This document shows, in pieces, positions 38,036 through 47,625 of a DNA stretch of 64,000 bases (the stretch's first letter is position 1; the number at the start of each line of letters is the position of its first letter). Location: the NCBI GenBank assembly GCA_947387575.1, contig CANDOC010000005.1, positions 248,001-312,000 on the forward strand, written 5' to 3'. This DNA comes from Spongorhabdus nitratireducens (GTDB lineage Bacteria > Pseudomonadota > Gammaproteobacteria > Pseudomonadales > Endozoicomonadaceae). A program made the translations under genes and the position numbers. The notes beneath the pieces are model-generated. The model worked only from the letters and a program-made list of their open reading frames with translations, ran no database searches and was not told the DNA's origin.

Positions 38036-39367
38036 TTATCCGATCAGCTGCTGCAGCTGTTCCACATTGGTCTCAAAGGGAGACAGCTCGTCAGTGCGTT
38101 GCTGCAGGTAAGCTTTGATCGCATCGATTTTCTGCAATGCCTCATCGGCAACCGCATCAGCGCCGGCCTTATATTCGCCGACCTTGACCAGCAGCTCGAT
38201 TTCTTCGTACTTGGCCAGCAGTTCCCTCAGCTTGCCTGCTGCAGCCTTGTGTTCATCAGAAGTGATGGCATTCATAACCCGGCTGGCGCTGCTGAGTACA
38301 TCAATAGCCGGGTAATGGTTGGAGGCTGCCAGCTTGCGGGAAAGAATAATATGGCCGTCGAGAATTGATCGGGTTTCATCCGCGACTGGTTCACTCATAT
38401 CGTCACCTTCTACCAGCACGGTATAAAGTGCGGTGATCGAACCCTTGTCATTCATACCCGCCCGTTCCATCAATTTAGGCAGGGTGGCAAATACGGAGGG
38501 TGGGAAACCCCGACGGGTTGGAGGTTCACCGGCTGCCAGACCAATCTCACGCTGGGCCCGGGCAAAACGGGTGACTGAGTCCATCAGCAGCAGTACACGT
38601 TGTCCCCGGTCACGGAAGTATTCAGCTACTGCTGTGGCGGTATAGGCGGCTTTGGCTCTTTCCATGGAAGAGCGGTCCGAGGTGGCGACGACAATAACCG
38701 ATTTTTTAACACCTTCGGGGCCGAGATCGTGTTCAATAAATTCTCTTAGTTCCCGTCCACGTTCACCGATCAGGGCCAGCACCGTAACATCGACGTCCGC
38801 TCCCTTAACCAGCATGGACAGCAAGGTACTCTTACCTCCGCCGGCTGCAGCGAAGATACCCATCCGCTGGCCTTCGCCACAAGTCAAAACACCATCCAGT
38901 ACTCTCAATCCGAGTGGCATCGGGCTATCGATGATTTTTCGTGTCATGGGGTCGGGGCAGGGCGCATATACCGGATAGAATGCATCAGGCTCGACGTCGT
39001 GAGGGAACAGATCAGGGTTGATCGGGTTACCCATGCCATCAAGTACCTGCCCCAGCAGGTGGTCGCCCACACCAATATGGTGGACCTTACCAGTAGGAAT
39101 AACCTCGGTGTTGGAAGAAACTCCCATCATTTCACCAAGAGGGGAAAGAATTGCATCGTGCTGCTGAAAGCCAACCACTTCGGCATAGCTGACTTCAGTT
39201 TCTCCGGGGGTAACCAGCTCGCACAGTTCACCAATCTTGGCGCCCGGTACAGCAGCCTTGATAATCATCCCCTGTACTTCTGTCACTCGGCCACGAATAT
39301 CGACCAGGCGACTGGTAGTAACCGCCGTTTCCAATGCTTCGGTGAGGTAATTCAATGCCTGTGACAC
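38036..39367 (-). CDS. sctN: SctN, T3SS ATPase
   Basis: A 443-residue F1-beta-like ATPase. Walker A is [14 protein letters not shown], Walker B is [14 protein letters not shown], and [42 protein letters not shown] and the C-terminal helical part are as in YscN, SsaN and EscN. The N-terminal [28 protein letters not shown] also matches the virulence type more than FliI. It strips chaperones and unfolds substrates. The start is GTG with GGGAG eight bases before it. First gene of the sctN-U operon. Confidence 0.97.
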   Translation of the reverse strand: MSQALNYLTEALETAVTTSRLVDIRGRVTEVQGMIIKAAVPGAKIGELCELVTPGETEVSYAEVVGFQQHDAILSPLGEMMGVSSNTEVIPTGKVHHIGVGDHLLGQVLDGMGNPINPDLFPHDVEPDAFYPVYAPCPDPMTRKIIDSPMPLGLRVLDGVLTCGEGQRMGIFAAAGGGKSTLLSMLVKGADVDVTVLALIGERGRELREFIEHDLGPEGVKKSVIVVATSDRSSMERAKAAYTATAVAEYFRDRGQRVLLLMDSVTRFARAQREIGLAAGEPPTRRGFPPSVFATLPKLMERAGMNDKGSITALYTVLVEGDDMSEPVADETRSILDGHIILSRKLAASNHYPAIDVLSSASRVMNAITSDEHKAAAGKLRELLAKYEEIELLVKVGEYKAGADAVADEALQKIDAIKAYLQQRTDELSPFETNVEQLQQLIG

Positions 39368-39472
39368 ACCGGACTCCCTTTCCCGTTCAAGATATCCCTG
39401 ATATACATCGGCGGGCTGACTGATTAGATAACACTTGGGTCGCCACTAACATCTTCATAGCTTGCCAAAAAG

Positions 39473-39498
39473 AAAGGGCAGCTGAAGTGCTGCCCTTT
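39473..39498. terminator. Hairpin between the chaperone gene and sctN
   Basis: A 10-bp stem, AAAGGGCAGC (39473-39482) with GCTGCCCTTT (39489-39498), and a 6-base loop. On the minus strand it is followed by a T-rich run, so it can end the chaperone transcript before sctN. The sctN operon then needs its own promoter at about 39370-39470. Confidence 0.8.
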
Positions 39499-39536
39499 TT
39501 GTGTTGCGGTGAAGTCTGCTGGATATAAATGGTGGT

Positions 39537-40031
39537 TTAAACCATCATGCCCATGTCATTGCCCGGTCCCGGAGGCGGAGTCTGGGATGGGGCCTGACCG
39601 CCGGTGCTACTACCGTCACCACCTTCAAAGTTGTCGACTTCGGTGACACTCCATTCCAGCGTATTAACAAATTTTTCCAAGGTGGATTCAAACTGGCCGT
39701 AATCGATTGAAGCGACCATAGAGCGAATCAGCAGCATTTCTGTCTGGTCGTGATTCAGCGCCAGGAAGGCACCCTGCATACTGTGATGTTGCAGATTCAG
39801 CGAAAGCAGATGTTCGTACTGGGCTTCCTTGCCTTTGGCATGTGCTTCCATTGGCTTGACGGAAGATACAAACACCAGCGCTTCATCTTCTTCCAGGTAT
39901 TCCATGTTGACGATCAGGGTTTCATCAAAACACAGACCACAGGCGCCGTGTTCGTTGAGGCTCAGTTCTCCCAGACCGATGGTCTCGGCAAACTTTTGCA
40001 GGTTTTCCTCAACATGGGACTTGTAAGACAT
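39537..40031 (-). CDS. CesT/SycE-family T3SS chaperone
   Basis: A 164-residue acidic protein. Residues 1-130 have the type III chaperone pattern: an N-terminal helix (VEENLQKFAETIGLGELSLNEHGACGL), then strands FDETLIVNMEYLEEDEALVFVSSVKPM, HLLSLNLQHHSMQGAFLALNHDQTEMLLIRSMV and a final helix. The Gly/Pro-rich tail (GGDGSSTGGQAPSQTPPPGPG) is an extra and looks unstructured. Such chaperones keep effectors ready for secretion. Upstream of sctN it may serve several effectors; the SopB-like protein at the other end of the locus is one candidate client. Confidence 0.8.
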   Translation of the reverse strand: MSYKSHVEENLQKFAETIGLGELSLNEHGACGLCFDETLIVNMEYLEEDEALVFVSSVKPMEAHAKGKEAQYEHLLSLNLQHHSMQGAFLALNHDQTEMLLIRSMVASIDYGQFESTLEKFVNTLEWSVTEVDNFEGGDGSSTGGQAPSQTPPPGPGNDMGMMV

Positions 40032-40341
40032 TGAACATACCCTCCGCTGGCATGTAACTGGGCAATTTGTTGCTTCCGCTGTCTGACCTGTTGCTTCGGG
40101 TATGAGGCTGTATCGGGTTCAGGTAATCAGACTGGAATAATAGTACCTTTGTTTTAGTATATATCGTGATTCCGGGAGTGTGGGGTTTTCGGCGGGTAGT
40201 TGTCGGCTCCATACGTGATCCGGTGCTGATAATCTCGCTTTTTTCATATCCTCGCTGCAGTCGAATTTTAATAAAATCAACAGGTTGGCAGACTCTTTTC
40301 AACAACAGGGTCAGCTATGGCATTGAATTTCAGAGCAGGGC
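40032..40341. other. 310-bp divergent intergenic region between the chaperone gene and tadA
   Basis: No gene is supported here. The region is moderately AT-rich and should carry promoters for both the chaperone gene (minus) and tadA (plus). No clear operator, repeat or hairpin was found. Confidence 0.6.
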
Positions 40342-40845
40342 ATGACAATACAAAAAACAGATCAGGAGTGGATGGCTTACGCCATGCAGCTGGCGGCCAA
40401 AGGGGCAGAGGCCGGGGAAGTCCCGGTTGGTGCGGTTATCGTGCATGAGGGCAAAATTATCGGTGAAGGCTGGAATGCCCCAATCAGTAATAATGACCCT
40501 ACTGCTCATGCCGAGATTACCGCACTGCGTCAGGCGGCTGCGACAATTGAAAACTACCGGCTGAGTGGTTGTACCCTCTATGTCACCCTTGAACCCTGCA
40601 CCATGTGCGCCGGGTCCTTGATTCACAGCAGGATAGACCGGCTGGTTTACGGCACAACCGAGCCCAAGGCGGGTGCCGTCGTCAGTATGAGTCAGGTGCT
40701 GGAGCAGTCACATATGAATCATCAGGTAGAAGTTACCGGTGGCGTGCTGGCAGACGAGTGCAGTGAACAACTCAGTGCTTTTTTCCGCCGCCGCCGGGCC
40801 GAGAAGAAGGCATTGAAGCGGGCTGCTGGTTCAGCGCCAGATTAA
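40342..40845 (+). CDS. tadA: tRNA-specific adenosine deaminase
   Basis: A 167-residue deaminase that converts adenosine to inosine at the wobble position of tRNA-Arg(ACG). Zinc and catalytic motifs are THAE-type PTAHAEITALRQA (His and Glu) and LEPCTMCAGSLIHSRI (two Cys). VPVGAVIV near the start and the basic tail (FFRRRRAEKKALKR) fit TadA. The 3' end overlaps the convergent lytic transglycosylase gene by 74 bases. In E. coli tadA also lies next to mltF and purL. Confidence 0.96.
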   Translation: MTIQKTDQEWMAYAMQLAAKGAEAGEVPVGAVIVHEGKIIGEGWNAPISNNDPTAHAEITALRQAAATIENYRLSGCTLYVTLEPCTMCAGSLIHSRIDRLVYGTTEPKAGAVVSMSQVLEQSHMNHQVEVTGGVLADECSEQLSAFFRRRRAEKKALKRAAGSAPD

Positions 40846-41578
40846 ATGAGCGGATCTGTTCTACATATTTAACCGGTTCCCGCCCACGGGCATAACCATA
40901 GCGGGTTTTACCATGCCACTGCGGATCCTCCAGCAGTGGCAGAATATGCATGACTTCATGCCAGTGGTTGGGGTTCATGCCTTTACGGCGTGTCAGTTCA
41001 CGGGCATCCTGCAGGTGACCATAGCCGACGTTATAGGCTGCTAATGCCATCCAGGTACGATCCGGCTCCTGGATTTCCTTTGGTAGCCGATCATGCAGCT
41101 TTCTCAGGTAACATGCACCGCCCTTGACACTTTGAGCCGGATCCAGCCGGTTATTGATCCCCAGTTCTTTGGCCGTCTGGCGAGTTAGCATCATCAGGCC
41201 ACGTACACCGGTGGGTGATTTGGCTTTTGGGTGCCAGTGAGATTCTTGATAGCTGACTGCAGCCAGCAACTGCCAGTCCAGCGCATATTGATGGGCAGCT
41301 TGGCGAAAAAGTGATTCGTACTGAGGCAGGCGCTGTCTGCAGCGCTGCTGCAGGATCTTTTGCTCTGCAGCTGACAGTGGGCGAGGGTGAAAGCCGGCCA
41401 GACCGGCAGCAACGCTGCCCCGGGTTGTTATTGTCAGGGTCGGGGCGTGTGACAGGTCGCCGGAAAGCGAAGCCCGGCAGGGAAGCAATATTAATCCGGC
41501 CAAAAGCATCAGCTGGCTGAGATATCTCAGAAGCTGCCAGCCATGCGCCGTTTTTTGTCGACCAGTCCCTGTTGTCAT
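40772..41578 (-). CDS. MltF-like lytic transglycosylase lacking the substrate-binding-protein domain
   Basis: A 268-residue protein with an export signal (residues about 15-38, no good lipobox) and a C-terminal SLT domain. Signature parts are AVSYQESHWHPKAKSPTGVRGLMML (catalytic Glu), LGINNRLDPAQSVKGGACYLRKL and MALAAYNVGYGHLQDAREL, which agree closely with the E. coli MltF catalytic domain. E. coli MltF is about 518 residues with an N-terminal SBP_bac_3 regulatory domain; that domain is absent here. It cleaves peptidoglycan glycan strands. The tadA-mltF-purL neighbourhood is kept, so this looks like a domain loss in the resident gene and not a different enzyme. Confidence 0.88.
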   Translation of the reverse strand: MTTGTGRQKTAHGWQLLRYLSQLMLLAGLILLPCRASLSGDLSHAPTLTITTRGSVAAGLAGFHPRPLSAAEQKILQQRCRQRLPQYESLFRQAAHQYALDWQLLAAVSYQESHWHPKAKSPTGVRGLMMLTRQTAKELGINNRLDPAQSVKGGACYLRKLHDRLPKEIQEPDRTWMALAAYNVGYGHLQDARELTRRKGMNPNHWHEVMHILPLLEDPQWHGKTRYGYARGREPVKYVEQIRSFNLALNQQPASMPSSRPGGGGKKH

Positions 41579-42022
41579 GCCCGATTTATTTCCCGATTCA
41601 GGAATAATTTGGACTATAGTTCACTGTTTTTGTTCCTGATCCCTGATGTTATGCCGGTTTGAGGGTTAATACCTGTATCGATAAGGAGGCGAGCAGGAAA
41701 CAGGGCTTTCGTTCACGGCATGGCGCAGGTATCATACGCGTCCATCACTACTCTTGTTGCAGGCATACCGGCCGCACAAGATTATCCCGTGATAGAGCGA
41801 CTTTACGCCTTCATGTAACAGGTCGGCTCAGGGGCACAGAAAAGCCATAAGAATTATGAGAACAGCGCTAACACTCCAGCGGGTATAACACCGGGCCTAT
41901 ATTGCACGGCCTCTGTTTATTGTGATGTTACCGGACATCGCAAACTGGCAATCAAGTGATGCTGAACCTGTCGCTGTCGTGAAGGTGGTTTGTCTGACTG
42001 ATACCAGAGGACACTCAAAGCC
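41579..42022. other. 444-bp intergenic region upstream of purL
   Basis: No convincing gene. A 63-codon plus-strand frame at 41659-41850 has no recognisable homology and an unusual composition (many Arg and His). The region lies between divergent mltF-like and purL and should hold both promoters. A CGCAAAC sequence at about 41939 resembles half of a PurR box, but its second half is not palindromic. Confidence 0.5.
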
Positions 42023-45000
42023 ATGCTGATCCTGCGCGGCGCGCCTGCCTTGTCTGAATTTCGCCTGCAAAAAAAACTGGACGTCCTGAAAGAAGCGGAT
42101 CCTGCCGTCAGGGGGTTATACGCTGAATTTGTTCATTTCGCCGATGTGGCGCAGGAACTGAGTGATCAGGAGCTGCAGATTCTGCAGCAGTTACTGACTT
42201 ATGGCCCTTCAGCTCAGCAACGGGAACCGGCTGGTCAATTACTGCTGACTACACCCCGTCCCGGCACAATCTCACCCTGGTCCAGCAAGGCCACCGATAT
42301 TGCTCATAACTGCGGACTGAACAAGATCCGCCGGTTGGAGCGGGGTATTTGCTGGTATGTGGAGTACAGTGAAGCAATTTCCGAAGATGCCCGGCAGCGA
42401 CTGGCTGCCGTCCTGCATGACCGTATGACCGAGATCGTACTTGGCAGCCCGGAAGATGCCGCCGTACTGTTTGAACAGTATGAGCCGGCTCCGATGGAGA
42501 CTGTACCCGTCATCGCTGAAGGCCGTCCGGCACTGGAAGCTGCCAATATTCGGCTGGGCCTGGCCCTGGCTGATGACGAAATTGACTATCTGGTCGAGAG
42601 TTTCGAGGGTCTTGAGCGCGATCCGTCAGATGTTGAACTGATGATGTTTGCCCAGGCTAACTCTGAGCACTGCCGTCACAAAATTTTCAATGCTGACTGG
42701 GAAATTGATGGTGAGCTGCAGGACAAGTCCCTGTTTGCAATGATCCGCAATACTCATGAAATGCATTCGGAAGGTGTTCTGTCTGCCTATAAGGATAACG
42801 CTTCTGTTATTGAAGGCTCCAAAGCCGGGCGCTTTATGCCGGACAGCGACTCAAAAGTCTGGGGTGCGCAGGAAGAAGATATCCATATCCTGATGAAGGT
42901 GGAAACCCATAACCACCCCACTGCTATCGCGCCGCATCCCGGTGCTGCCACCGGCTCAGGTGGTGAGATTCGTGATGAAGGTGCAACCGGCCGCGGCTCC
43001 AAGCCTAAAGCCGGTCTGACCGGTTTTACTGTATCCAACCTGAATATTCCGGGCAAAGAGCAGCCATGGGAACAAGGCTACGGCAAGCCTGAACGGATTA
43101 TGTCCGCGCTGGATATCATGCTGGAAGGCCCGATTGGTGGCGCTGCATTCAACAATGAGTTCGGTCGTCCCAACCTGTGTGGCTATTTCCGTACCTATGA
43201 ACAGAAGGCCAATGGTGCTGCGGGTGCAGAAGTGCGAGGCTACCACAAGCCCATCATGATTGCGGGCGGTGTCGGTAATATCCGCGCCGAGCATGTGCAG
43301 AAAGGTGAAATTCCGGTTGGTGCCAAGCTGATTGTGCTGGGCGGCCCCGCCATGCAGATTGGTCTGGGCGGTGGTGCTGCCTCCTCAATGACTTCATCTG
43401 ACGGTCAGGAAGACCTCGACTTTGCTTCGGTGCAGCGGGAAAATCCGGAGATGGAACGCCGCTGTCAGGAAGTTATCGATCGCTGCTGGCAGATGGGTGA
43501 AGCCAACCCGATCTGCTTTATTCACGATGTCGGTGCGGGTGGCCTGTCCAATGCATTCCCCGAACTGGTGAGTGATGGTGGTCGTGGCGGCCACTTTGAA
43601 TTGCGCAATGTGCCCAATGATGAGCCGGGTATGTCGCCGCTGGCGGTATGGTCCAACGAATCCCAGGAACGTTATGTGATGGCTGTGGCGCCGGAGGATA
43701 TGGATACCTTTGAAGCTATCTGTATTCGTGAACGCTGCCCGTTTTCTGTAGTCGGTGAAGCAACAGAAGAAGAGCACCTGCTGGTGACTGACAGTCACTT
43801 TGAAAACAAACCGGTGGATATGCCACTGGATGTGTTGCTGGGCAAGCCGCCAAAAATGAAGCGGACGGTTGAGCGGGTCAGTGTTTCTCACCAGCCGTTC
43901 GATACTGCTGAACTGGACTTGAATGATGCTGCTGAACGCATTCTGCGTTTGCCCACCGTTGCTGCCAAAAACTTCCTGATCACCATTGGTGACCGGACTA
44001 TTACCGGGCTGGTGGCACGGGATCAGATGGTTGGCCCCTGGCAGGTACCGGTGGCTGACTGTGCGGTGACAGCATCATCCTTTGACAGCTACACCGGTGA
44101 AGCCATGGCGATGGGTGAACGGACTCCGGCAGCATTGCTGGATGCACCGGCTTCCGGCCGAATGGCGATTGGTGAGTCCATTACCAATATTGCTGCCGCC
44201 CGGATTGGCAAGATCTCTGATATCAAACTGTCTGCCAACTGGATGGCTGCGGCTGGTCATGCTGGTGAAGACGAGAAACTGTATGACACGGTAAAAGCTG
44301 TCGGCATGGAGCTTTGCCCGCAGCTGGGCATTACCATTCCGGTCGGTAAGGACTCCATGTCCATGAGTACTCGCTGGAAAGACAATGATGAAGACAAGTC
44401 GGTCACTGCGCCGCTGTCGTTGATTATTTCTGCCTTTGCTCCGGTGCAGGATATTCGCCGTACCGTTACACCTCAGTTGCGACTCGATCAGGGTGATACA
44501 GAAGTTATCCTGATCGATCTGGGTAATGGCAAGAACCGTATCGGTGGCAGTGCGCTGGCCCAGGTCTTCAATGAAACCGGTTCCCGCGCGGCGGATCTGG
44601 ATCGTCCGGAACAGCTGGCGGCCTTCTTTGAAAGCATTCAGTCACTGTTGCAGGACGAACTGCTGCTGGCCTATCACGACCGTTCCGACGGCGGCCTTTA
44701 CACCACTCTGATGGAAATGGCTTTTGCCGGCCATGCCGGTATGAATATCCATATCGATAAACTGCTGACCGGTGAAGCCACTCCGGCTGAGGTCCTGTTC
44801 AGTGAAGAACTGGGCGCTGTCATTCAGGTGCGGAGCAAGGATAAAGGGACGGTTAAGGATCGTCTGGCAGAAGCGGGTCTGGGAGATTGCACCCATACCC
44901 TGGGCAAGGTCGACAACAGTCAGCAGATCCGGATTCTGGCTGGCAAACATGAGCTGCTGAGCTGCAACCGTATCCGCTACCAGCGGATCTGGATGGAAAC

Positions 45001-45925
45001 CACTCATGCCATGCAGTCACTGCGGGATAATCCGGAATGTGCCCGTCAGGAATACGATAACCTGCTGGATGACAGCGACAAGGGTCTGAACGTATCGGTT
45101 CACTGGGATATCAACCGGGATATTGCAGCGCCTTATATCAACTCCGGTGAGCGTCCCCGGGTTGCGATTTTACGGGAGCAGGGAGTTAACGGCCAAACTG
45201 AAATGGCAGCGGCTTTTGACCGTGCCGGCTTTGAAGCTGTTGATGTCCATATGAGCGATATTATCTCCGGTCAGGTTCAGCTAAGGTCGTTCAAGGGCAT
45301 GGCGGCCTGTGGTGGCTTCTCATACGGTGACGTACTGGGCGCCGGTGAAGGCTGGGCTAAATCCATCCTGTTTAACAGTCAGGCGCGAGAGCAGTTTGCG
45401 GCTTTCTTTGACCGTACCGACAGTTTTGCGCTGGGTGTATGTAATGGCTGTCAGATGCTGTCTAATCTGCATGAGCTGATTCCGGGTGCCGAGCATTGGC
45501 CACACTTTGTTCGTAACCGTTCAGAACAGTTTGAAGCCCGACTGGCGATGGTTGAAGTTCAGTCCAATAACTCGGTATTCCTGAGTGACATGGCTGGCGC
45601 CAGGATGCCCATTGCGGTGGCCCATGGTGAAGGACATGCTGAATTCAAACGTCCGGCTCAGGTGAAGGCGCTCGAAGCCAGCAACCAGATTGCCCTACGT
45701 TATATCGATAATGCGGGTCGGGTAACCGAGCGCTATCCCTACAACCCGAATGGTTCTGTGGCGGGTATTACCGGTCTGACCAGCAGTAATGGTCGGGTGA
45801 CCATTATGATGCCTCATCCCGAACGGGTATTCCGAGCCGTGCAACATTCCTGGAAACCGGATGGCTGGCAGGAAGATGGACCATGGATGCGAATGTTCCG
45901 TAATGCCCGGGTCTGGGTTGATTAA
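42023..45925 (+). CDS. purL: Phosphoribosylformylglycinamidine synthase, large single-chain form
   Basis: A 1300-residue FGAM synthase, the single-chain form of gammaproteobacteria. It uses ATP and glutamine to make FGAM from FGAR in purine synthesis. [19 protein letters not shown] opens the N-terminal domain; the AIR-synthase-like core has [51 protein letters not shown] and YHDRSDGGL; the C-terminal glutamine amidotransferase has [12 protein letters not shown]-type [14 protein letters not shown] (catalytic Cys) and MPHPERVFR. The gene is alone between two terminators or long spacers. Confidence 0.98.
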   Translation: MLILRGAPALSEFRLQKKLDVLKEADPAVRGLYAEFVHFADVAQELSDQELQILQQLLTYGPSAQQREPAGQLLLTTPRPGTISPWSSKATDIAHNCGLNKIRRLERGICWYVEYSEAISEDARQRLAAVLHDRMTEIVLGSPEDAAVLFEQYEPAPMETVPVIAEGRPALEAANIRLGLALADDEIDYLVESFEGLERDPSDVELMMFAQANSEHCRHKIFNADWEIDGELQDKSLFAMIRNTHEMHSEGVLSAYKDNASVIEGSKAGRFMPDSDSKVWGAQEEDIHILMKVETHNHPTAIAPHPGAATGSGGEIRDEGATGRGSKPKAGLTGFTVSNLNIPGKEQPWEQGYGKPERIMSALDIMLEGPIGGAAFNNEFGRPNLCGYFRTYEQKANGAAGAEVRGYHKPIMIAGGVGNIRAEHVQKGEIPVGAKLIVLGGPAMQIGLGGGAASSMTSSDGQEDLDFASVQRENPEMERRCQEVIDRCWQMGEANPICFIHDVGAGGLSNAFPELVSDGGRGGHFELRNVPNDEPGMSPLAVWSNESQERYVMAVAPEDMDTFEAICIRERCPFSVVGEATEEEHLLVTDSHFENKPVDMPLDVLLGKPPKMKRTVERVSVSHQPFDTAELDLNDAAERILRLPTVAAKNFLITIGDRTITGLVARDQMVGPWQVPVADCAVTASSFDSYTGEAMAMGERTPAALLDAPASGRMAIGESITNIAAARIGKISDIKLSANWMAAAGHAGEDEKLYDTVKAVGMELCPQLGITIPVGKDSMSMSTRWKDNDEDKSVTAPLSLIISAFAPVQDIRRTVTPQLRLDQGDTEVILIDLGNGKNRIGGSALAQVFNETGSRAADLDRPEQLAAFFESIQSLLQDELLLAYHDRSDGGLYTTLMEMAFAGHAGMNIHIDKLLTGEATPAEVLFSEELGAVIQVRSKDKGTVKDRLAEAGLGDCTHTLGKVDNSQQIRILAGKHELLSCNRIRYQRIWMETTHAMQSLRDNPECARQEYDNLLDDSDKGLNVSVHWDINRDIAAPYINSGERPRVAILREQGVNGQTEMAAAFDRAGFEAVDVHMSDIISGQVQLRSFKGMAACGGFSYGDVLGAGEGWAKSILFNSQAREQFAAFFDRTDSFALGVCNGCQMLSNLHELIPGAEHWPHFVRNRSEQFEARLAMVEVQSNNSVFLSDMAGARMPIAVAHGEGHAEFKRPAQVKALEASNQIALRYIDNAGRVTERYPYNPNGSVAGITGLTSSNGRVTIMMPHPERVFRAVQHSWKPDGWQEDGPWMRMFRNARVWVD

Positions 45926-45937
45926 CCGCTGAAATAA

Positions 45938-45962
45938 AAACTCCCGCTTCTGGCGGGAGTTT
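45938..45962. terminator. Rho-independent terminator after purL
   Basis: A 10-bp stem, AAACTCCCGC (45938-45947) with GCGGGAGTTT (45953-45962), has a 5-base loop with T's after it and A's before it. It can work in both directions for purL and the convergent small gene. Confidence 0.9.
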
Positions 45963-46011
45963 TATTATGAGTGAATAAAATGTCGCGTTGCTCAATATGA
46001 AAGCCGGTGTT

Positions 46012-46551
46012 TTATACCTCTTCACCAAAACCGGGGAGGTGTCTGAAAACAATGCTTGAAGCACTGGGTTCACTGAAGTTGGGAACAGTCTTTGCGTGAT
46101 GATCCTTTACCAGCTGGTTGGATTGAAGGCGTTGGTTTACAAACAGGCAGGTATCCTGAAGAGTCACGGCACTTCGCTCCGTCAGTGATTTCACCTTACG
46201 ACCTGTCAGCTGGATATCTTTGTCAGAGTTTGCTTTGGGTAGAGAGTTTAGCCATTTCACAGCATCTGCTTGCTGGCTTTCATTTTTTAACTGAATATCG
46301 TTAATAGCCCGGTTAACTTTTTTGCCAACGAGAGGAACGAATTGCAGCACTGTATAGACACTGCGAAGGAACCAGGCTTTTTTTCGTGATTTCTGGCCTA
46401 GATGTAACTGTCCTTTTTCATCCATTCTGACAGTCGAAGCCATTGCTTTGGCTTTTCTGCCTTTATTTTGGGTATTTCGGGCAACCATATCGTCCAGTTG
46501 CTGGAGCCTGGAACGATCTGTATCCCCAAGTCTGACGCTGGGTTTGAGCAT
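46012..46551 (-). CDS. Hypothetical basic protein, 179 residues
   Basis: I do not recognise this protein. It is basic, has no signal peptide, and has one hydrophobic stretch in the middle (AWFLRSVYTVLQFVPLVG, residues about 59-76) preceded by basic residues (GQKSRKKAW). The rest is polar. A GGGAAG lies about ten bases before the ATG. The gene is more AT-rich than purL. It has the polar, signal-less look of a secreted effector or a small accessory protein, but nothing else supports that role. Confidence 0.55.
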   Translation of the reverse strand: MLKPSVRLGDTDRSRLQQLDDMVARNTQNKGRKAKAMASTVRMDEKGQLHLGQKSRKKAWFLRSVYTVLQFVPLVGKKVNRAINDIQLKNESQQADAVKWLNSLPKANSDKDIQLTGRKVKSLTERSAVTLQDTCLFVNQRLQSNQLVKDHHAKTVPNFSEPSASSIVFRHLPGFGEEV

Positions 46552-46740
46552 GAGCTTATCTTCCCTGATAAGAGCAGGAGCTGTTTTTTATTAATATAGA
46601 AGAATTTCGAAGAGCTGAATTATTGTAGAGATACTCCTGATTAATTTGGATTGACCTTTACCTATATTCAGTGATCAAGCGTTAATAAAGTGATCATACA
46701 AAAAACTGGAATCCGGCATAGATAATGCTAAGTATCAAGA

Positions 46741-46764
46741 GGGTATCCTTCTTACAGGATACCC
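46741..46764 (-). terminator. Hairpin downstream of the metallophosphatase gene
   Basis: A perfect 8-bp inverted repeat, GGGTATCC (46741-46748) with GGATACCC (46757-46764), has an 8-base loop 16 bases past the stop codon. There is no T-run on the minus strand, so termination is likely but weak. Confidence 0.5.
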
Positions 46765-46779
46765 GAATGAAAAGACGGA

Positions 46780-47625
46780 TCAGAGTAACAAAATACTTCC
46801 TGTTTCCAGAGGAATATCTTGCTGTTTTCTTTCTTCTTCCGGAAGGATATCCAGACTGGGCCAGATGCCGGTTATGAGCGTCTGGTGATAACCAGCTTTC
46901 AAGCCCTGTTTAACCATAGCCTGAGCGGCGTCTTTAAAGGGATATGAAAGCCGCTCAAGCCGGATGTCCAATCCCGAATTTTCAGCTGAAGGAGTCAGCA
47001 GTGCATACCAGCCATCAGGCGTGCCATCGTTTGCCGGCATACCAATAACACCCGGGTTTAGCCAGAGCTTGTCACCAATTTGTTGATAAAACGGCAATCC
47101 ACAATGTCCACCAATAATGACATCTGTTCCAGCCTGTTGCAGATTCCTTCGTTTTTCTTCCTCAGATGTTGAGGCAAAAATATAATGGTTATTCTGCTCC
47201 ATGCTGCCGTGAATAACAGTAAAGCGCTTTCCCGCCAGAGAGAACAAAATCTTTTGTGGGCGTGTTCTTAGCCACTGACGACTGTCGTTGCTTAATCTGG
47301 ATGCAGCATATCTGTACCACTGCGCTGACAGCAGGTCACACTGGGTACCGCTCTCAAAGCCGCAGCCACAGTCGCCCAGATCATTACCGAAGGACTCTTC
47401 ACAGTTGCCTTCAATAACGGCAATGCCCCATTCCTTGATCAGTTGAACGGTTTCTTCCGGCTCAGCACAATAAGCCACGGTATCGCCGGTACAAATAATA
47501 TTCTGTACCGGGATATTATGCTGTTCAGCTATGGCTTTGATCGCTTGTGTAGCCTGAAGGTTACTGTAGGGGCCACCAAAAACCAGTACGGGTCCATTCA
47601 GTTCGCCTAAATCCTGCGTCCGCAT
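46780..47625 (-). CDS. Calcineurin-like metallophosphatase with a degenerate first metal motif
   Basis: About 281 residues. Metallophosphatase motifs are IICTGDTVAYCAEPEE (GDxV), IEGNCEE (GNxE/H), FTVIHGS (His) and IIGGHCGLPF (GHC/GH), with LWLNPGVIGMP (NPG) also typical of the YfcE/MJ0936 and diadenosine-phosphatase branch. The first motif, normally DxHGN, reads VLVFGGPYSNLQA, so the first Asp and His are missing while the NL is kept. Metal binding may differ. The ATG overlaps the symporter stop by one base (TGATG); a TTG one codon earlier is possible. Coupling to a transporter suggests it acts on an imported compound or its product. Confidence 0.8.
   Translation of the reverse strand: MRTQDLGELNGPVLVFGGPYSNLQATQAIKAIAEQHNIPVQNIICTGDTVAYCAEPEETVQLIKEWGIAVIEGNCEESFGNDLGDCGCGFESGTQCDLLSAQWYRYAASRLSNDSRQWLRTRPQKILFSLAGKRFTVIHGSMEQNNHYIFASTSEEEKRRNLQQAGTDVIIGGHCGLPFYQQIGDKLWLNPGVIGMPANDGTPDGWYALLTPSAENSGLDIRLERLSYPFKDAAQAMVKQGLKAGYHQTLITGIWPSLDILPEEERKQQDIPLETGSILLL

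Noticed and set aside
32881-39367. A flagellar export cluster (fliI-J-K-M/N-P-Q-R, flhB) as the alternative
   Set aside because: A single SctQ replaces FliM plus FliN, no fliO or flagellar gene is present, SctN is closer to YscN/SsaN, and a CesT-type chaperone and SopB-like effector adjoin.
41659-41850. 63-codon frame upstream of purL
   Set aside because: Composition is unlike real genes of this window and no homology or terminator supports it.
41935-41960. CGCAAAC resembling a PurR half-site upstream of purL
   Set aside because: The second half does not form the PurR palindrome, so the match is too weak to call.
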